Assembly: GCA_963839175.1 (NCBI GenBank)
Contig: CAWIUB010000045.1
Location: 23,457-87,456, forward strand
DNA from: CAWIUB01 sp963839175
GTDB lineage: Bacteria > Actinomycetota > Actinomycetes > Mycobacteriales > Jatrophihabitantaceae
DNA: 64,000 bases
Reading direction: 5' to 3'
Shown: piece by piece, positions 27,465-35,737 of the stretch
How the letters are laid out: each line of letters begins with the position of its first letter
Numbering within the stretch: position 1 is the first letter of the stretch
Program-made: the position numbers and the translations under genes
The notes under the pieces: model-generated
Databases searched by the model: none
What the model was told of the DNA's origin: nothing
What the model saw: the letters and a program-made list of their open reading frames with translations, nothing else

Positions 27465-27506
27465 CGGCCCTCTCCTGCCCCTCGCCCTCGCATGGGTGTC
27501 TTTCGG

Positions 27507-27535
27507 AAGCGCCTGGACCTACGGTCGGCGCACTC
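27507..27535. repeat. Dispersed palindromic element, diverged copy C
   Basis: Reads AAGCGCCTGGACCTACGGTC followed by GGCGCAC, matching copies in the DUF2079 gene and in pcrA. The inner stem GACT/AGTC of those copies is GACC/GGTC here, a compensatory pair. It lies intergenically, 43 bp upstream of the 34-kDa-antigen-like gene. Confidence 0.8.
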
Positions 27536-27544
27536 ACCGACTGA

Positions 27545-28339
27545 CTACGGCTTGGCCTCCCATGGCAGCTTGCCGCCCGTGGCCCGCAGCCGCAGGAACG
27601 ACAGCACGAGCCCAGCGACGATGACGATCAGGCTCAGATAGAACCCGACTCCCCGACCAGTGTCGATGCCGCGGACCCCACCCCCGACGCTGCCGGGAGT
27701 GACGATCCACGCCAGCAGCACACAGACCGTGGCCAGTGCGAAGCCAGCCAAACACAGCAGCCGCACCGAATACGGGATGCGCACGTCCGGCACGAACAGC
27801 GCTACGGCGAGCACACTGGCCGACACTAGGGCAAGCAGTGCGGCGAACCAGCCGAAGAAGCCGTGCCACGCGCCGGCGCTGCCACTAACGGACGCGAAGC
27901 CGTGCACCGACGCGGTGTAGTAGCTGAAGAAGGAGAAGATCAAGGCCAGGAAGCCGCAGCCAAGGATGGCCCAGTCGAGTGGATTGACCGCCTTCGGGTC
28001 GAACCCCGGACGCGCCGGCCCCGGTGGCGGCGCTCCAGGGGCGCCATACGGCTGCTGAGCAAAGGGCTGCTGGCCGTACGGCTGCTGACCGTACGGCTGC
28101 TGACCGTAGCCGGGCGGTGCAGCTGGCGGCTGGGCGGGCCACTGGCCCTGCGACCCAGGCGGGGGGTAGCCGGGCGGTGGTGGCGCGGCCGGCGGGACGT
28201 ACGGAGCGGCCGGCGGTTGGGATACCGGGGGCGGTGTGTAGGGCGGCTGGGGTGCCGCAGGCGGCGGCGCTGGAGGCTGTGGCGGCGGATTGTATGGAGG
28301 CTGTGGCGGTGGTTCACCAGGCGGCGGATTGACCGTCAT
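27545..28339 (-). CDS. Proline-rich tetra-span membrane protein, paralogue 1
   Basis: 264 residues from ATG at 28339 (GGGAG six bases upstream). N-terminal 115 residues are Pro/Gln/Tyr-rich with four QQPYG/QQPFA-type repeats; then four membrane helices beginning at DWAILGCGFLALIFSFFSYYTASV and including WHGFFGWFAALLALVSASVL; C-terminus RLRATGGKLPWEAKP. It is clearly homologous to the next upstream gene across the membrane part. Function unknown; proline-rich cytosolic N-termini often mediate protein contacts, which is only a suggestion. Confidence 0.82.
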   Translation of the reverse strand: MTVNPPPGEPPPQPPYNPPPQPPAPPPAAPQPPYTPPPVSQPPAAPYVPPAAPPPPGYPPPGSQGQWPAQPPAAPPGYGQQPYGQQPYGQQPFAQQPYGAPGAPPPGPARPGFDPKAVNPLDWAILGCGFLALIFSFFSYYTASVHGFASVSGSAGAWHGFFGWFAALLALVSASVLAVALFVPDVRIPYSVRLLCLAGFALATVCVLLAWIVTPGSVGGGVRGIDTGRGVGFYLSLIVIVAGLVLSFLRLRATGGKLPWEAKP

Positions 28340-28404
28340 GCTGTACTCCCGAGTCATGGCCCCGAGGGACCGACGGCCCGCGATGGACCGCCGGGTCAAA
28401 AGCT

Positions 28405-28423
28405 AGCGGGCCGTGAGCCCGCT
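28405..28423 (-). promoter_or_regulatory. Leader hairpin shared by the tandem paralogues (copy 1)
   Basis: Perfect 7-bp stem AGCGGGC / GCCCGCT with a 5-nt loop, 66 nt upstream of the paralogue 1 start. Its flanks (GCTAGCGG ... CGCTGAGAA on the plus strand) recur 67 nt upstream of paralogue 2 at 29111-29138, although the inner stem is less perfect there. Confidence 0.6.
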
Positions 28424-28490
28424 GAGAACAACACGCCGAGGAATCAGCGGGCGAAATTTCCGAGGAACGGGGCGCACGTCAGGTAATCGG

Positions 28491-29048
28491 CTACTTCTCC
28501 CAGGGCAACTTGCCGCCGGTGGCCTTCAGCCGCACGTACGACAGGACCCCACCGGCGACGATGACGATCAAGCTGAGCCAGAAACCGACGCCTCGCCCGA
28601 AGCTCACCCCGCTAACACCGCCGCCAACTCCCGGAGTGACGAACGCGGCGATGATGATGCAGACCAGCGCCAGGGCAAATCCGGCCAACGCGATGAGCCG
28701 CGGCGGGAATGGCAACCTGACGTCCGGCGCGAAGATCGGCACCGCGAGCGACGCCGCTGCGAGCAATGCGACGAGTGCGGCGAACCAGCCGAAGAATCCA
28801 TGCCAGGCGCTCTCGCTGACACTGAAGGGTCCGACACTGGCTGTGTAGTAGCCGAAGAACGAGAAGATCAGGGCCAGGAACCCACAGGCCAGGATTCCCC
28901 AATCCATCGGATTCACGGTCTTCGGATCGAACGAGGTCCCAGAGGTGGGCCGACTGTAGGCGTGCGACGTGGGCGGCGGCGGCGCAGCGGGCGGTTGGGG
29001 TACCTGCGGCGGATCGAATCGCGGATCGCCAGGCATGCTGCTCGTCAT
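28491..29048 (-). CDS. Proline-rich tetra-span membrane protein, paralogue 2
   Basis: 185 residues from ATG at 29048 (GGGGGA eight bases upstream). Shares with paralogue 1 the blocks DWGILACGFLALIFSFFGYYTASV, AWHGFFGWFAAL, GRGVGFWLSLIVIVAG and the end ATGGKLPWEK, but has a much shorter proline-rich N-terminus and no QQPYG repeats. The pair looks like a tandem duplication that included its leader. Function unknown. Confidence 0.82.
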   Translation of the reverse strand: MTSSMPGDPRFDPPQVPQPPAAPPPPTSHAYSRPTSGTSFDPKTVNPMDWGILACGFLALIFSFFGYYTASVGPFSVSESAWHGFFGWFAALVALLAAASLAVPIFAPDVRLPFPPRLIALAGFALALVCIIIAAFVTPGVGGGVSGVSFGRGVGFWLSLIVIVAGGVLSYVRLKATGGKLPWEK

Positions 29049-29260
29049 GAGACCATTCCCCCCTACATGGGCCACACGGGCCAACGGTCCACGATGGGCC
29101 GACGGGGGAAAGCTAGCGGCAAGACCCGTCGCTGAGAAACAACTCTGCGCCCAACTATGCCGCGCGTCTCAGTCCATAAGGGACAATTTACTGCTATCCC
29201 TGCGCTGCATCGCGCCCGCAGAAGCAACTCGCGACTGCGATGTGTAATACACTCCGTTGT

Positions 29261-29491
29261 ATGACGACGCTTACGATTCGCACCGACCCGGAGGTCGAGC
29301 GCGCGCTCGCGGCGCTGACTCGCGAAGGGCAATCTCGCTCCGAGGCGGCACGCGCGGCGATCCTGGAGGCCGAGCGCGCGCACCGCCGGGCCCGGCTGAG
29401 GTCCGAGGCGGCGCAGCTGTGCAACGACCCCGAGGACGTGGCCGCCTCGCGGGCATTGGCGGCGGAGATGGACGCAATCCGTGCGTGGTGA
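29261..29491 (+). CDS. Ribbon-helix-helix antitoxin
   Basis: 76 residues, MTTLTIRTDPEVERALAALTREG..SRSEAARAAILEAE, the usual RHH fold of an antitoxin with a DNA-binding beta strand at the N-terminus. No Shine-Dalgarno precedes the ATG; a TAATAC sequence at 29245-29250 would place the transcript start at or next to the ATG, so translation may be leaderless. Overlaps the toxin gene by 11 bp. Expected to repress the pair's own promoter and neutralise the toxin. Confidence 0.85.
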   Translation: MTTLTIRTDPEVERALAALTREGQSRSEAARAAILEAERAHRRARLRSEAAQLCNDPEDVAASRALAAEMDAIRAW

Positions 29492-29798
29492 CCTCTACAG
29501 GCTCAAAGCCCCCAAGGATGTCCGGGGCCACGAGCAAGCCGGGGCACGCTACGCCGTCGTGGTGCAGTCCGACGACCTGCCGCTGTCCACGTGGATCATC
29601 GCGCCGACCTCCACCGGGCGGCGGGCGGCGTCTTTTCGACCGGAGATCGAGATAAGCGGCGCCAAGACCCGGGTCATGGTCGAACAGCTGACCGTGATCG
29701 ACCCACAAGCACGCCTCGGCGAGTTCGCGGGCCGGCTGGAGCCCTCCGAGCTGCAGGCCGTCGACTCCGCACTGCAGGCAGTGCTGGGCCTGGATTAG
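29481..29798 (+). CDS. MazF/PemK-family endoribonuclease toxin
   Basis: 105 residues from GTG at 29481. MRGDLYRLKAP..GHEQAGARYAVVVQSDDL matches the MazF fold start (RGDVY..., G..RPAVVV); then WIIAPTSTGRR, and VMVEQLTVIDPQARLGEFAGRL, corresponding to the family's QixTIDKxRLG region. MazF-type toxins cleave mRNA at short sequences. Follows and overlaps the RHH antitoxin; convergent with sucD. Confidence 0.88.
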   Translation: MRGDLYRLKAPKDVRGHEQAGARYAVVVQSDDLPLSTWIIAPTSTGRRAASFRPEIEISGAKTRVMVEQLTVIDPQARLGEFAGRLEPSELQAVDSALQAVLGLD

Positions 29799-29816
29799 CT
29801 CACCGCCACCGCGGAG

Positions 29817-29830
29817 CTAGCTATAGCTAG
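29817..29830. repeat. 14-bp perfect palindrome at the sucD stop
   Basis: CTAGCTATAGCTAG, unusually AT-rich for this region and carrying two copies of the rare tetranucleotide CTAG. It overlaps the sucD stop codon (TAG, 29829-29827) and lies in the 28-bp gap between the convergent toxin and sucD genes. It may be a weak bidirectional stop signal; no other role is visible. Confidence 0.6.
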
Positions 29831-30702
29831 GTCAGCAGCTCCCGCATGACCCGAGCAGTCTCGCTCGGGGTCTTGCCCACCCGCACACCGGCGACCTCTA
29901 ACGCTTCCTTCTTCGCCTGCGCCGTGCCGGACGAGCCCGAGACGATCGCGCCGGCGTGCCCCATCGTCTTGCCCTCCGGCGCCGTGAAGCCGGCCACGTA
30001 TCCCACGACAGGCTTGGTGACATGCTGCTGGATGAAGTCCGCCGCCCGTTCCTCGGCGTCGCCGCCGATCTCGCCGATCATCACTACCGCGTCGGTCTCC
30101 GGGTCGGTCTCGAACGCCTCGAGGGCGTCGATGTGGGTGGTGCCGATGACCGGGTCGCCGCCGATGCCGATCGCGGTGGAGAAGCCGATGTCGCGCAGCT
30201 CGTACATCATCTGGTACGTGAGCGTGCCGGATTTGGAGACCAGGCCGATGCGACCTGGCCCGGTGATGTCGGCTGGGATGATGCCCGCGTTCGACTTGCC
30301 GGGGCTGATCACTCCTGGACAGTTGGGCCCGACGATCCGGGTCGCCTTTCCTTGTGCATATGCCCAGAAGTAGGCGCTGTCGTGGACCGGAATGCCTTCG
30401 GTGATCACCACGGCGAGCGGCAGCTGCGCGTCTATCGCCTCCATCACGGCATCCTTGGCAAACGCCGGCGGGACGAACAGCACCGAGACGTTCGCCCCCG
30501 TCTCGCTCATGGCCTCAGCCACCGTCCCGAACACCGGTAGCACCGTGCCGTCGTAGTCGACCTTCGTCCCGGCCTTGCGGGCATTGACGCCGCCCACGAT
30601 CCGGGTGCCCGATGCCAGCATGCGCTTGGTGTGCTTGGTGCCCTCCGAGCCCGTCATGCCCTGGACGATGATCCTGGAGGCGTCATCGAGGAAGATTGCC
30701 AC
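29827..30702 (-). CDS. sucD: Succinyl-CoA synthetase alpha subunit
   Basis: Binds CoA and carries the phosphohistidine of the TCA-cycle enzyme. 291 residues from GTG at 30702, one base after the sucC stop. IIVQGMTGSEGTKHTKRML; CoA-site NCPGVISPGKSNAGI; phosphohistidine region VVGYVAGFTAPEGKTMGHAGAIV. The codons upstream of 30702 belong to the sucC end. Confidence 0.96.
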   Translation of the reverse strand: MAIFLDDASRIIVQGMTGSEGTKHTKRMLASGTRIVGGVNARKAGTKVDYDGTVLPVFGTVAEAMSETGANVSVLFVPPAFAKDAVMEAIDAQLPLAVVITEGIPVHDSAYFWAYAQGKATRIVGPNCPGVISPGKSNAGIIPADITGPGRIGLVSKSGTLTYQMMYELRDIGFSTAIGIGGDPVIGTTHIDALEAFETDPETDAVVMIGEIGGDAEERAADFIQQHVTKPVVGYVAGFTAPEGKTMGHAGAIVSGSSGTAQAKKEALEVAGVRVGKTPSETARVMRELLT

Positions 30703-30703
30703 G

Positions 30704-31870
30704 TCAGGCCCCAGCCAGTTCGGCGGCCTTGTCGGCCGCACCGTCCATCGTGTCGGTCAGGGTGACCAACGGGTGGGCGGACTCGGTCAGGATGCGCCGC
30801 CCCTCGGCGACGTTGTTGCCGTCGAGGCGGACCACCAGCGGCTTGCTGTTGCCCTCCTCGCCGAGCATCGACAGCGCAGTGACGATGCCGTTGGCCACCT
30901 CGTCGCAGGCCGTGATGCCGCCGAAGACGTTCACGAACACCGACCGCACCGCCGGGTCGGTCAGGATGATGTCCAGGCCGTTGGCCATCACTTCGGCACT
31001 CGCGCCGCCGCCGATGTCCAGGAAGTTCGCAGGCTTGACGCCGCCATGTCGTTCGCCCGCATACGCCACGACGTCCAGGGTCGACATCACCAGCCCCGCG
31101 CCGTTGCCGATGACGCCGACCTCACCGTCGAGCTTGACGTAGTTGAGGTGCTTCTCTTTGGCCTTCTGCTCCCGCGGATCGGTCGACTCGACGTCGACGT
31201 AGTCCACGTTGCCCGGCTGCCGGAAGTTGGCGTTGTCGTCGAGCGTCACCTTGCCGTCCAGCGCCTTGATCGACCCATCCGCCAACTTGGCCAGCGGATT
31301 CACCTCGACCAGCGTCGCGTCCGAACCGACGAACGCCTGCCACAGCGTCACCAGCACGTCGGCGACCTGGGCGGCGACCTCCGGCGGGAATTTCGCCGCC
31401 GCGGCGATCTCGCGAGCCTTGGCGGCGTCGACGCCGTCGAGCGCGCCGATCGGCACCCTGGCCAGCGCCTCGGGTCGCTCGACCGCGAGCTGCTCGATCT
31501 CCATGCCGCCTTCGTAGGAGGCCATCGCGAGATACGTGCGGTTGGCCCGGTCAAGCAGGAAGGACACGTAGTATTCCTGCTCGATCTGCGCGCCCGGGTC
31601 GATCAGCACCCGGTGCACTGTGTGGCCTTTGATGTCCATGCCGAGGATCTGTTGCGCGATCTCCCCCGCTTCCTCCGGCGACTTCGCCACCTTGACACCG
31701 CCTGCCTTGCCGCGGCCGCCGGTTTTCACCTGCGCCTTGACGACGGTGATCCCACCGATTCGTCTCGCCACGTCGACCGCCTGCTGCGGTGTCGTCGCGA
31801 CCTCGCCGAGGGCGACCGGCACGCTGTACTTGTCGAACAGCTGTTTGGCCTGGTACTCGAACAGATCCAC
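30704..31870 (-). CDS. sucC: Succinyl-CoA synthetase beta subunit
   Basis: Nucleotide-binding subunit, ATP-grasp fold. 388 residues from GTG at 31870 (VDLFEYQAKQLFDKY, the conserved N-terminus; upstream in-frame codons overlap the B12 gene and are not used). VVKAQVKTGGRGKAGGVK; EVNPLAKLADG; GNGAGLVMSTLD; NFLDIGGGA. Preceded by the icmB-like gene 46 bp upstream and followed by sucD. Confidence 0.96.
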   Translation of the reverse strand: MDLFEYQAKQLFDKYSVPVALGEVATTPQQAVDVARRIGGITVVKAQVKTGGRGKAGGVKVAKSPEEAGEIAQQILGMDIKGHTVHRVLIDPGAQIEQEYYVSFLLDRANRTYLAMASYEGGMEIEQLAVERPEALARVPIGALDGVDAAKAREIAAAAKFPPEVAAQVADVLVTLWQAFVGSDATLVEVNPLAKLADGSIKALDGKVTLDDNANFRQPGNVDYVDVESTDPREQKAKEKHLNYVKLDGEVGVIGNGAGLVMSTLDVVAYAGERHGGVKPANFLDIGGGASAEVMANGLDIILTDPAVRSVFVNVFGGITACDEVANGIVTALSMLGEEGNSKPLVVRLDGNNVAEGRRILTESAHPLVTLTDTMDGAADKAAELAGA

Positions 31871-31916
31871 GCTGGCGTCGTCCGTTTCGTTGAGTGCCGG
31901 ATGTCGGTCGCTGAGC

Positions 31917-32351
31917 CTATGCCCGCAGGTCGTCTTGCCGCGCGCCGCTGAGACCGGATTCACCCACGTTCTCACGCACCCAGTCGACGATCCGCTCCAT
32001 CGAGGTACCAGGGGTGAACACCGTGGCAACGCCCATCTTCAGGAGCTGGGGAATGTCGGCTTCCGGGATGATGCCGCCGCCGAAGACGACGACATCGGTG
32101 ACGCCGTGGTCACGCAGCAGGTCCATCAGCCGGGCGAACAGGGTCATGTGAGCGCCGGAGAGAACGGAGAGCCCGACAGCGTCGGCATCCTCCTGGATTA
32201 CGGTCTGCACGATCTGCTCGGGCGTCTGGTGCAGCCCGGTGTAGATGACCTCCATACCGGCGTCACGCAGTGCGCGGGCGACGACCTTGGCGCCGCGGTC
32301 ATGCCCGTCCAGGCCCGGCTTTGCGATGACGACCCTGATCCGTTCGCTCAC
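31917..32351 (-). CDS. icmB: Small B12-binding mutase subunit, IcmB-like
   Basis: 144 residues, a stand-alone cobalamin-binding domain: VVIAKPGLDGHDRGAKVVARAL contains the DxHxxG motif whose His coordinates cobalt; SVLSGAHMTLF and VFGGGIIPEAD complete the SxL..GG pattern. Length and sequence fit the small subunit of isobutyryl-CoA mutase rather than the C-terminal domain of methylmalonyl-CoA mutase; the large catalytic subunit is not in this window. Lies just before sucC, which consumes succinyl-CoA, a product of the related methylmalonyl-CoA mutase. Confidence 0.8.
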   Translation of the reverse strand: MSERIRVVIAKPGLDGHDRGAKVVARALRDAGMEVIYTGLHQTPEQIVQTVIQEDADAVGLSVLSGAHMTLFARLMDLLRDHGVTDVVVFGGGIIPEADIPQLLKMGVATVFTPGTSMERIVDWVRENVGESGLSGARQDDLRA

Positions 32352-32575
32352 GCGCCCCTCCGCTCGGCGCTGCGGGACGCACGTCCGCGGCGCCGCCGCG
32401 GACGACCGACGCCCATCGTTCGCTCACTGCGTTCGCTCACGCGTGCATTGTCTCCCAGGTTTGGCCGGGTAGGCAGGCTCGGGTTACCGTTCGGTCCTGA
32501 ATCACAGCGATGCTCGCGGTCCGTGGCGTCGGCGCCGGGCAACGCCGACCACCAGCGACGAGCCAGCAGGAGAGC

Positions 32576-33898
32576 ATGCCGACTGTGCCGATCTCGGACA
32601 TCACCGCCGATGTGCCTTCGCGGGTCGACGCTCCGCCGCCCCGCGCGTCCTCGCTGCTGGCGCTGCCCGTCGAGCTCACGCGGGGCAGCCGGGCAGTTGT
32701 GCTGCAGTGGCTGGCCACCCGCGCCGCCATGCTCTCGCTGCTCGTCATAGTCGAGGGATCCATGACCGGTGATGTCGGCTATTACGCAGGCAGCCTGCAT
32801 TCGCTGGCGCACGGCGGTGGCATCCGCGACACCCTGCAGGAATACCCAATCCCGGTGCTGGGCATCATGCTCCCGCAGTACCTGATCGGGGGGCTGAACC
32901 AGACCGCGTTCACCATCTTGTTCGCGCTGTCGATGCTCGCGGTCGACGCGGTGTTCACCCGGCTGCTGTGGCGGGCCAGCGGCCGGACACAGGGCCCAGC
33001 CGTGACGTTCTGGCTGTGGTTCGTCGCCGTTCTCGGGCCGATCGCCTACTTCCGGTTCGACATCGTCCCGGCCACACTCGCGGGCGCCGCGCTGCTCGCG
33101 GCGATCCGCCGGCCGGTGATCTCCGGTGTGCTGACCGCGCTGGGGGCGGCGCTGAAGCTGTGGCCGGCGATCATGTTGCCGATCTTCCTGATCCGCCGGG
33201 TGCACCGGGCCGCCATCGTGGCCTCGTTCCTCGCGACCGGCGCGCTGCTGGCGCTCGTCAGCCTGCTGGTCGGCGGATTGCACCGTTCCGTTTCCCCGCT
33301 CCATTGGCAGTCCGGACGCGGCCTGCAGGTCGAGTCGATCGCGGCCGCGCCCGTGATGCTCGCTCGGATGGTGAACCCCGGCGGGCCGTGGAGCACTTCC
33401 TTGTCGGTCTACAAGGCGTACGAGATCACCGGGCCGGGGGTGCGCGCACTCATCACCGCTAGCACGGTGGCCACCGTCTTCGGCATCGTGGTCCTCGCCG
33501 TGCTCTGGCTGCGCGCGGTGCGGTTGCCCGATGCGTCGATCGAGGTCGTGGGCTGGTTGCTGATTGCGACCGCTGCGGTCATCACGATCACCAACAAGGT
33601 GCTCAGCCCGCAGTACATCCTGTGGCTGGGCGGCCCGCTCGCCGCGCTTGCGGTATTCCTGCCCGCCGACCGGGAAGTCCGTAGGGCCCTGGCGTTGCTC
33701 ATGGCGATCGCGGTGCTCACCCATCTGGACTACCCACTGCTCTACCACTTCCTGGTCAGGGACTACGGGCCGATGCCGCTTGCGACCGTGGTGCTCGAGA
33801 CCCGCAACGTCCTGCTGCTGCTGTTCACCGCCCGGGCATGCGTGCACGTCTGGCACCGCACCGCCCGTCGCGCCCGCGCCGTCGAATCCGCGCGATGA
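32576..33898 (+). CDS. GT87/DUF2029-like polytopic glycosyltransferase candidate
   Basis: 440 residues from ATG at 32576, preceded by AGGAGAGC. About ten membrane helices. The first loop GDVGYYAGSLHSLAHGG and the motif QEYPIPVLG resemble the acidic first-loop and EYPP motifs of GT-C enzymes such as the polyprenyl-phosphomannose-dependent mannosyltransferases. Also LWPAIMLPIFLIRR and LSPQYILWLGG. Likely acts on envelope glycans, but the substrate is not evident. Its stop overlaps the next start (ATGA). Confidence 0.72.
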   Translation: MPTVPISDITADVPSRVDAPPPRASSLLALPVELTRGSRAVVLQWLATRAAMLSLLVIVEGSMTGDVGYYAGSLHSLAHGGGIRDTLQEYPIPVLGIMLPQYLIGGLNQTAFTILFALSMLAVDAVFTRLLWRASGRTQGPAVTFWLWFVAVLGPIAYFRFDIVPATLAGAALLAAIRRPVISGVLTALGAALKLWPAIMLPIFLIRRVHRAAIVASFLATGALLALVSLLVGGLHRSVSPLHWQSGRGLQVESIAAAPVMLARMVNPGGPWSTSLSVYKAYEITGPGVRALITASTVATVFGIVVLAVLWLRAVRLPDASIEVVGWLLIATAAVITITNKVLSPQYILWLGGPLAALAVFLPADREVRRALALLMAIAVLTHLDYPLLYHFLVRDYGPMPLATVVLETRNVLLLLFTARACVHVWHRTARRARAVESAR

Positions 33899-35466
33899 CG
33901 ACGGTCGCTCCGGTGGACCTGCGGTCCCGGGTCCGGCTTCGCGTGCCGGCCCACTGGGCGCTGTGGGCGCTGTGCGCAGGGACCTTCGCGATCTATTCGA
34001 TCGTCGCGCTGCAGCGGCACCGGCAATTCGGCACCGCAGGCTACGACCTAGGCATCTTCGACCAAGCAGTCGCCCATTACTCCCACTTCAGAGCACCGAT
34101 CGTGCCGCTCAAGGGCGTCGGCTACAACATCTTCGGCGACCACTTCCACCCGATCATCGCGCTCGGCTCCCCGCTCTACTGGCTTTGGGACAACCCGCAG
34201 ACCCTGTTGCTCCTACAGGCCGCCCTCGTCGCGGCGTCAGTGCCGGTCGTCTACCGTTTCGCCAGGCGGCGTACGTCCAACGGCGCCGCGCTGGTCATCT
34301 GCTTCACCTACGCCGCGGGCTGGCCGTTCCAGACGCTGGTCAACTTCAGCTTCCACGAGGTGGCCTGGGGAGTTCCGATCCTTGCGCTGGCGATCGACGC
34401 CCTTGACCGCGCGGACGACCGGCAGCTGGTGATCTTCGCGGGGCTGCTACTGCTCGTGCGCGAGGACATGGGCATCCTGGTCGTGCTGCTCGGCGTCCTG
34501 CGCGCGCTGCGCCGGCCACGCCAGCTCTGGTCGCCGAGGCGCCTGGACTTACAGTCGGCGCGCCGCCCGCGGCTGGGCGGCGGCGTGGGCATCGGACTGG
34601 GGCTCGTCGCGGCGGGCGTCTTGGTCTACGAGCTGGCGACCGCGGTGATCCTGCCGCACTTCGCGCCCAATGGTCAGTTCGCCTACTGGCAATACACCGA
34701 GACGCTGGGGCCGAACCTGGGCAGTGCCGTGCGCAACGCCGTCATCCACCCGTGGCACGTCGGGCGGCTGTTCTTCACGCCATGGACCAAGACGCACACC
34801 CTGGCGCTGCTCGTCCTCCCCTTGCTACTGCTGCCGTTCCGCTCGCGCTACGCGATCCTCGCCCTGCCGCTGCTGGCCCAGCGGTTCTTCGAGCCGCCCG
34901 CCCGTTCGACTTTGTGGGGGCCAGGCTTCCACTACAACGCGCTGCCGTGGGTGATTCTGGTGCTGGCGATGATCGACGGCGCGGCCCGGCTGGGTGTGTG
35001 GTCGCGTCCGCGGCTTCGGGACACGGTGCTCGTGCTGCTCGCGGTGCTGCCGATTGCCGTCATCGCCTTCCAGCCGGACTCGGCGATCTTTCGCCGCCTA
35101 GTCAATGGAAAACTGTTCACGACCACCGACCACATGCGGGCCCAGCAGGCGGTGGTGAACCGGATCCCACGCAATGTCTGTGTGGAGGCGGACGACCGGC
35201 TGGCCGGACACCTGACCTACCGGGACTACGTCACGCTGCCCCCGATGCAGCACCACACGGCGGACTTCGTCGCGATCGACCTGACCCAGCCGGACGTGGG
35301 CAACTACGGCCCCCGGCCTGCCGCGGCGCTCGCGGATGCCGAGGCGGCCGGATACCTGCCGATCTTCGAGCGCGACTCGGTCGTGTTGCTGCTCTCGCCG
35401 TCGTTCACCGGTCCGTCGTCCCGGTGCGGTCCCCTCGGCACCGGCCACCCCGGCGCCGCCGGTTGA
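33895..35466 (+). CDS. DUF2079 polytopic membrane protein
   Basis: 523 residues from ATG at 33895. N-terminal block YDLGIFDQAVAHYSHFRAPIVPLKGVGYNIFGDHFHPI is the DUF2079 signature and resembles the active-site loop of GT-C glycosyltransferases. Further motifs FSFHEVAWGVPILALAID and VREDMGILVV. About eleven helices and a C-terminal soluble part. Residues about 213-224 (PRRLDLQSARRP) are encoded by a dispersed palindromic repeat, giving a rare TTA codon. Co-translated with the GT87-like gene. Confidence 0.82.
   Translation: MTTVAPVDLRSRVRLRVPAHWALWALCAGTFAIYSIVALQRHRQFGTAGYDLGIFDQAVAHYSHFRAPIVPLKGVGYNIFGDHFHPIIALGSPLYWLWDNPQTLLLLQAALVAASVPVVYRFARRRTSNGAALVICFTYAAGWPFQTLVNFSFHEVAWGVPILALAIDALDRADDRQLVIFAGLLLLVREDMGILVVLLGVLRALRRPRQLWSPRRLDLQSARRPRLGGGVGIGLGLVAAGVLVYELATAVILPHFAPNGQFAYWQYTETLGPNLGSAVRNAVIHPWHVGRLFFTPWTKTHTLALLVLPLLLLPFRSRYAILALPLLAQRFFEPPARSTLWGPGFHYNALPWVILVLAMIDGAARLGVWSRPRLRDTVLVLLAVLPIAVIAFQPDSAIFRRLVNGKLFTTTDHMRAQQAVVNRIPRNVCVEADDRLAGHLTYRDYVTLPPMQHHTADFVAIDLTQPDVGNYGPRPAAALADAEAAGYLPIFERDSVVLLLSPSFTGPSSRCGPLGTGHPGAAG
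34533..34567. repeat. Dispersed palindromic element inside the DUF2079 gene, copy A
   Basis: 35 bp identical to 37687-37721 in pcrA. Core GCGCCTGGACTTACAGTC then GGCGC folds as a hairpin (GCGCC/GGCGC outer stem, 2-nt bulge, GACT/AGTC inner stem, TAC loop). It is read in the sense direction as RRLDLQSARRP without interrupting the frame. Confidence 0.9.
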
Positions 35467-35468
35467 TC

Positions 35469-35486
35469 TGATGTAACATTACATCA
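35469..35486. promoter_or_regulatory. Palindromic operator of the vapBC pair
   Basis: Perfect 18-bp inverted repeat TGATGTAACATTACATCA whose last base is the A of the antitoxin ATG. Its position and symmetry are those of a self-repression operator for an RHH antitoxin or antitoxin-toxin complex. Confidence 0.8.
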
Positions 35487-35737
35487 TGTTGCGAACCCAG
35501 ATTTCGCTTACTGCGGCGGAGCGTCGCGCGCTCGACGCCGAGTCTGCCCGGACCGGGCGATCGATCGCGGCGCTCATCCGGGACGCGGTCGACGCCGCGT
35601 ACGGTTCGCAAGGCTCCGCAGACGAAGACCTCGATGCAATGCACAGTGCGTTCGGGTCCTGGCAGGCGCGTGACGTGGACGGTACCGAGTGGGTCGACCG
35701 GATGCGATCCGGAAGGCGGGTGCAGGACGTACGGTGA
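35486..35737 (+). CDS. vapB: RHH (CopG-type) antitoxin, VapB-like
   Basis: 83 residues: LRTQISLTAAERRALDAESARTGRSIAALIRDAVDAAYG is an RHH DNA-binding domain; the C-terminal FGSWQARDVDGTEWVDRMRSG is the toxin-binding tail typical of VapB partners. The ATG sits in the palindromic operator. Stop overlaps the toxin start (GTGA). Starts 19 bp after the DUF2079 stop, so some transcription may enter from upstream. Confidence 0.88.
   Translation: MLRTQISLTAAERRALDAESARTGRSIAALIRDAVDAAYGSQGSADEDLDAMHSAFGSWQARDVDGTEWVDRMRSGRRVQDVR

Noticed and set aside
32348..33856. 502-residue frame antisense to the GT87-like gene
   Set aside because: Extremely Gln/Arg/Asp-rich antisense artefact with no motif.
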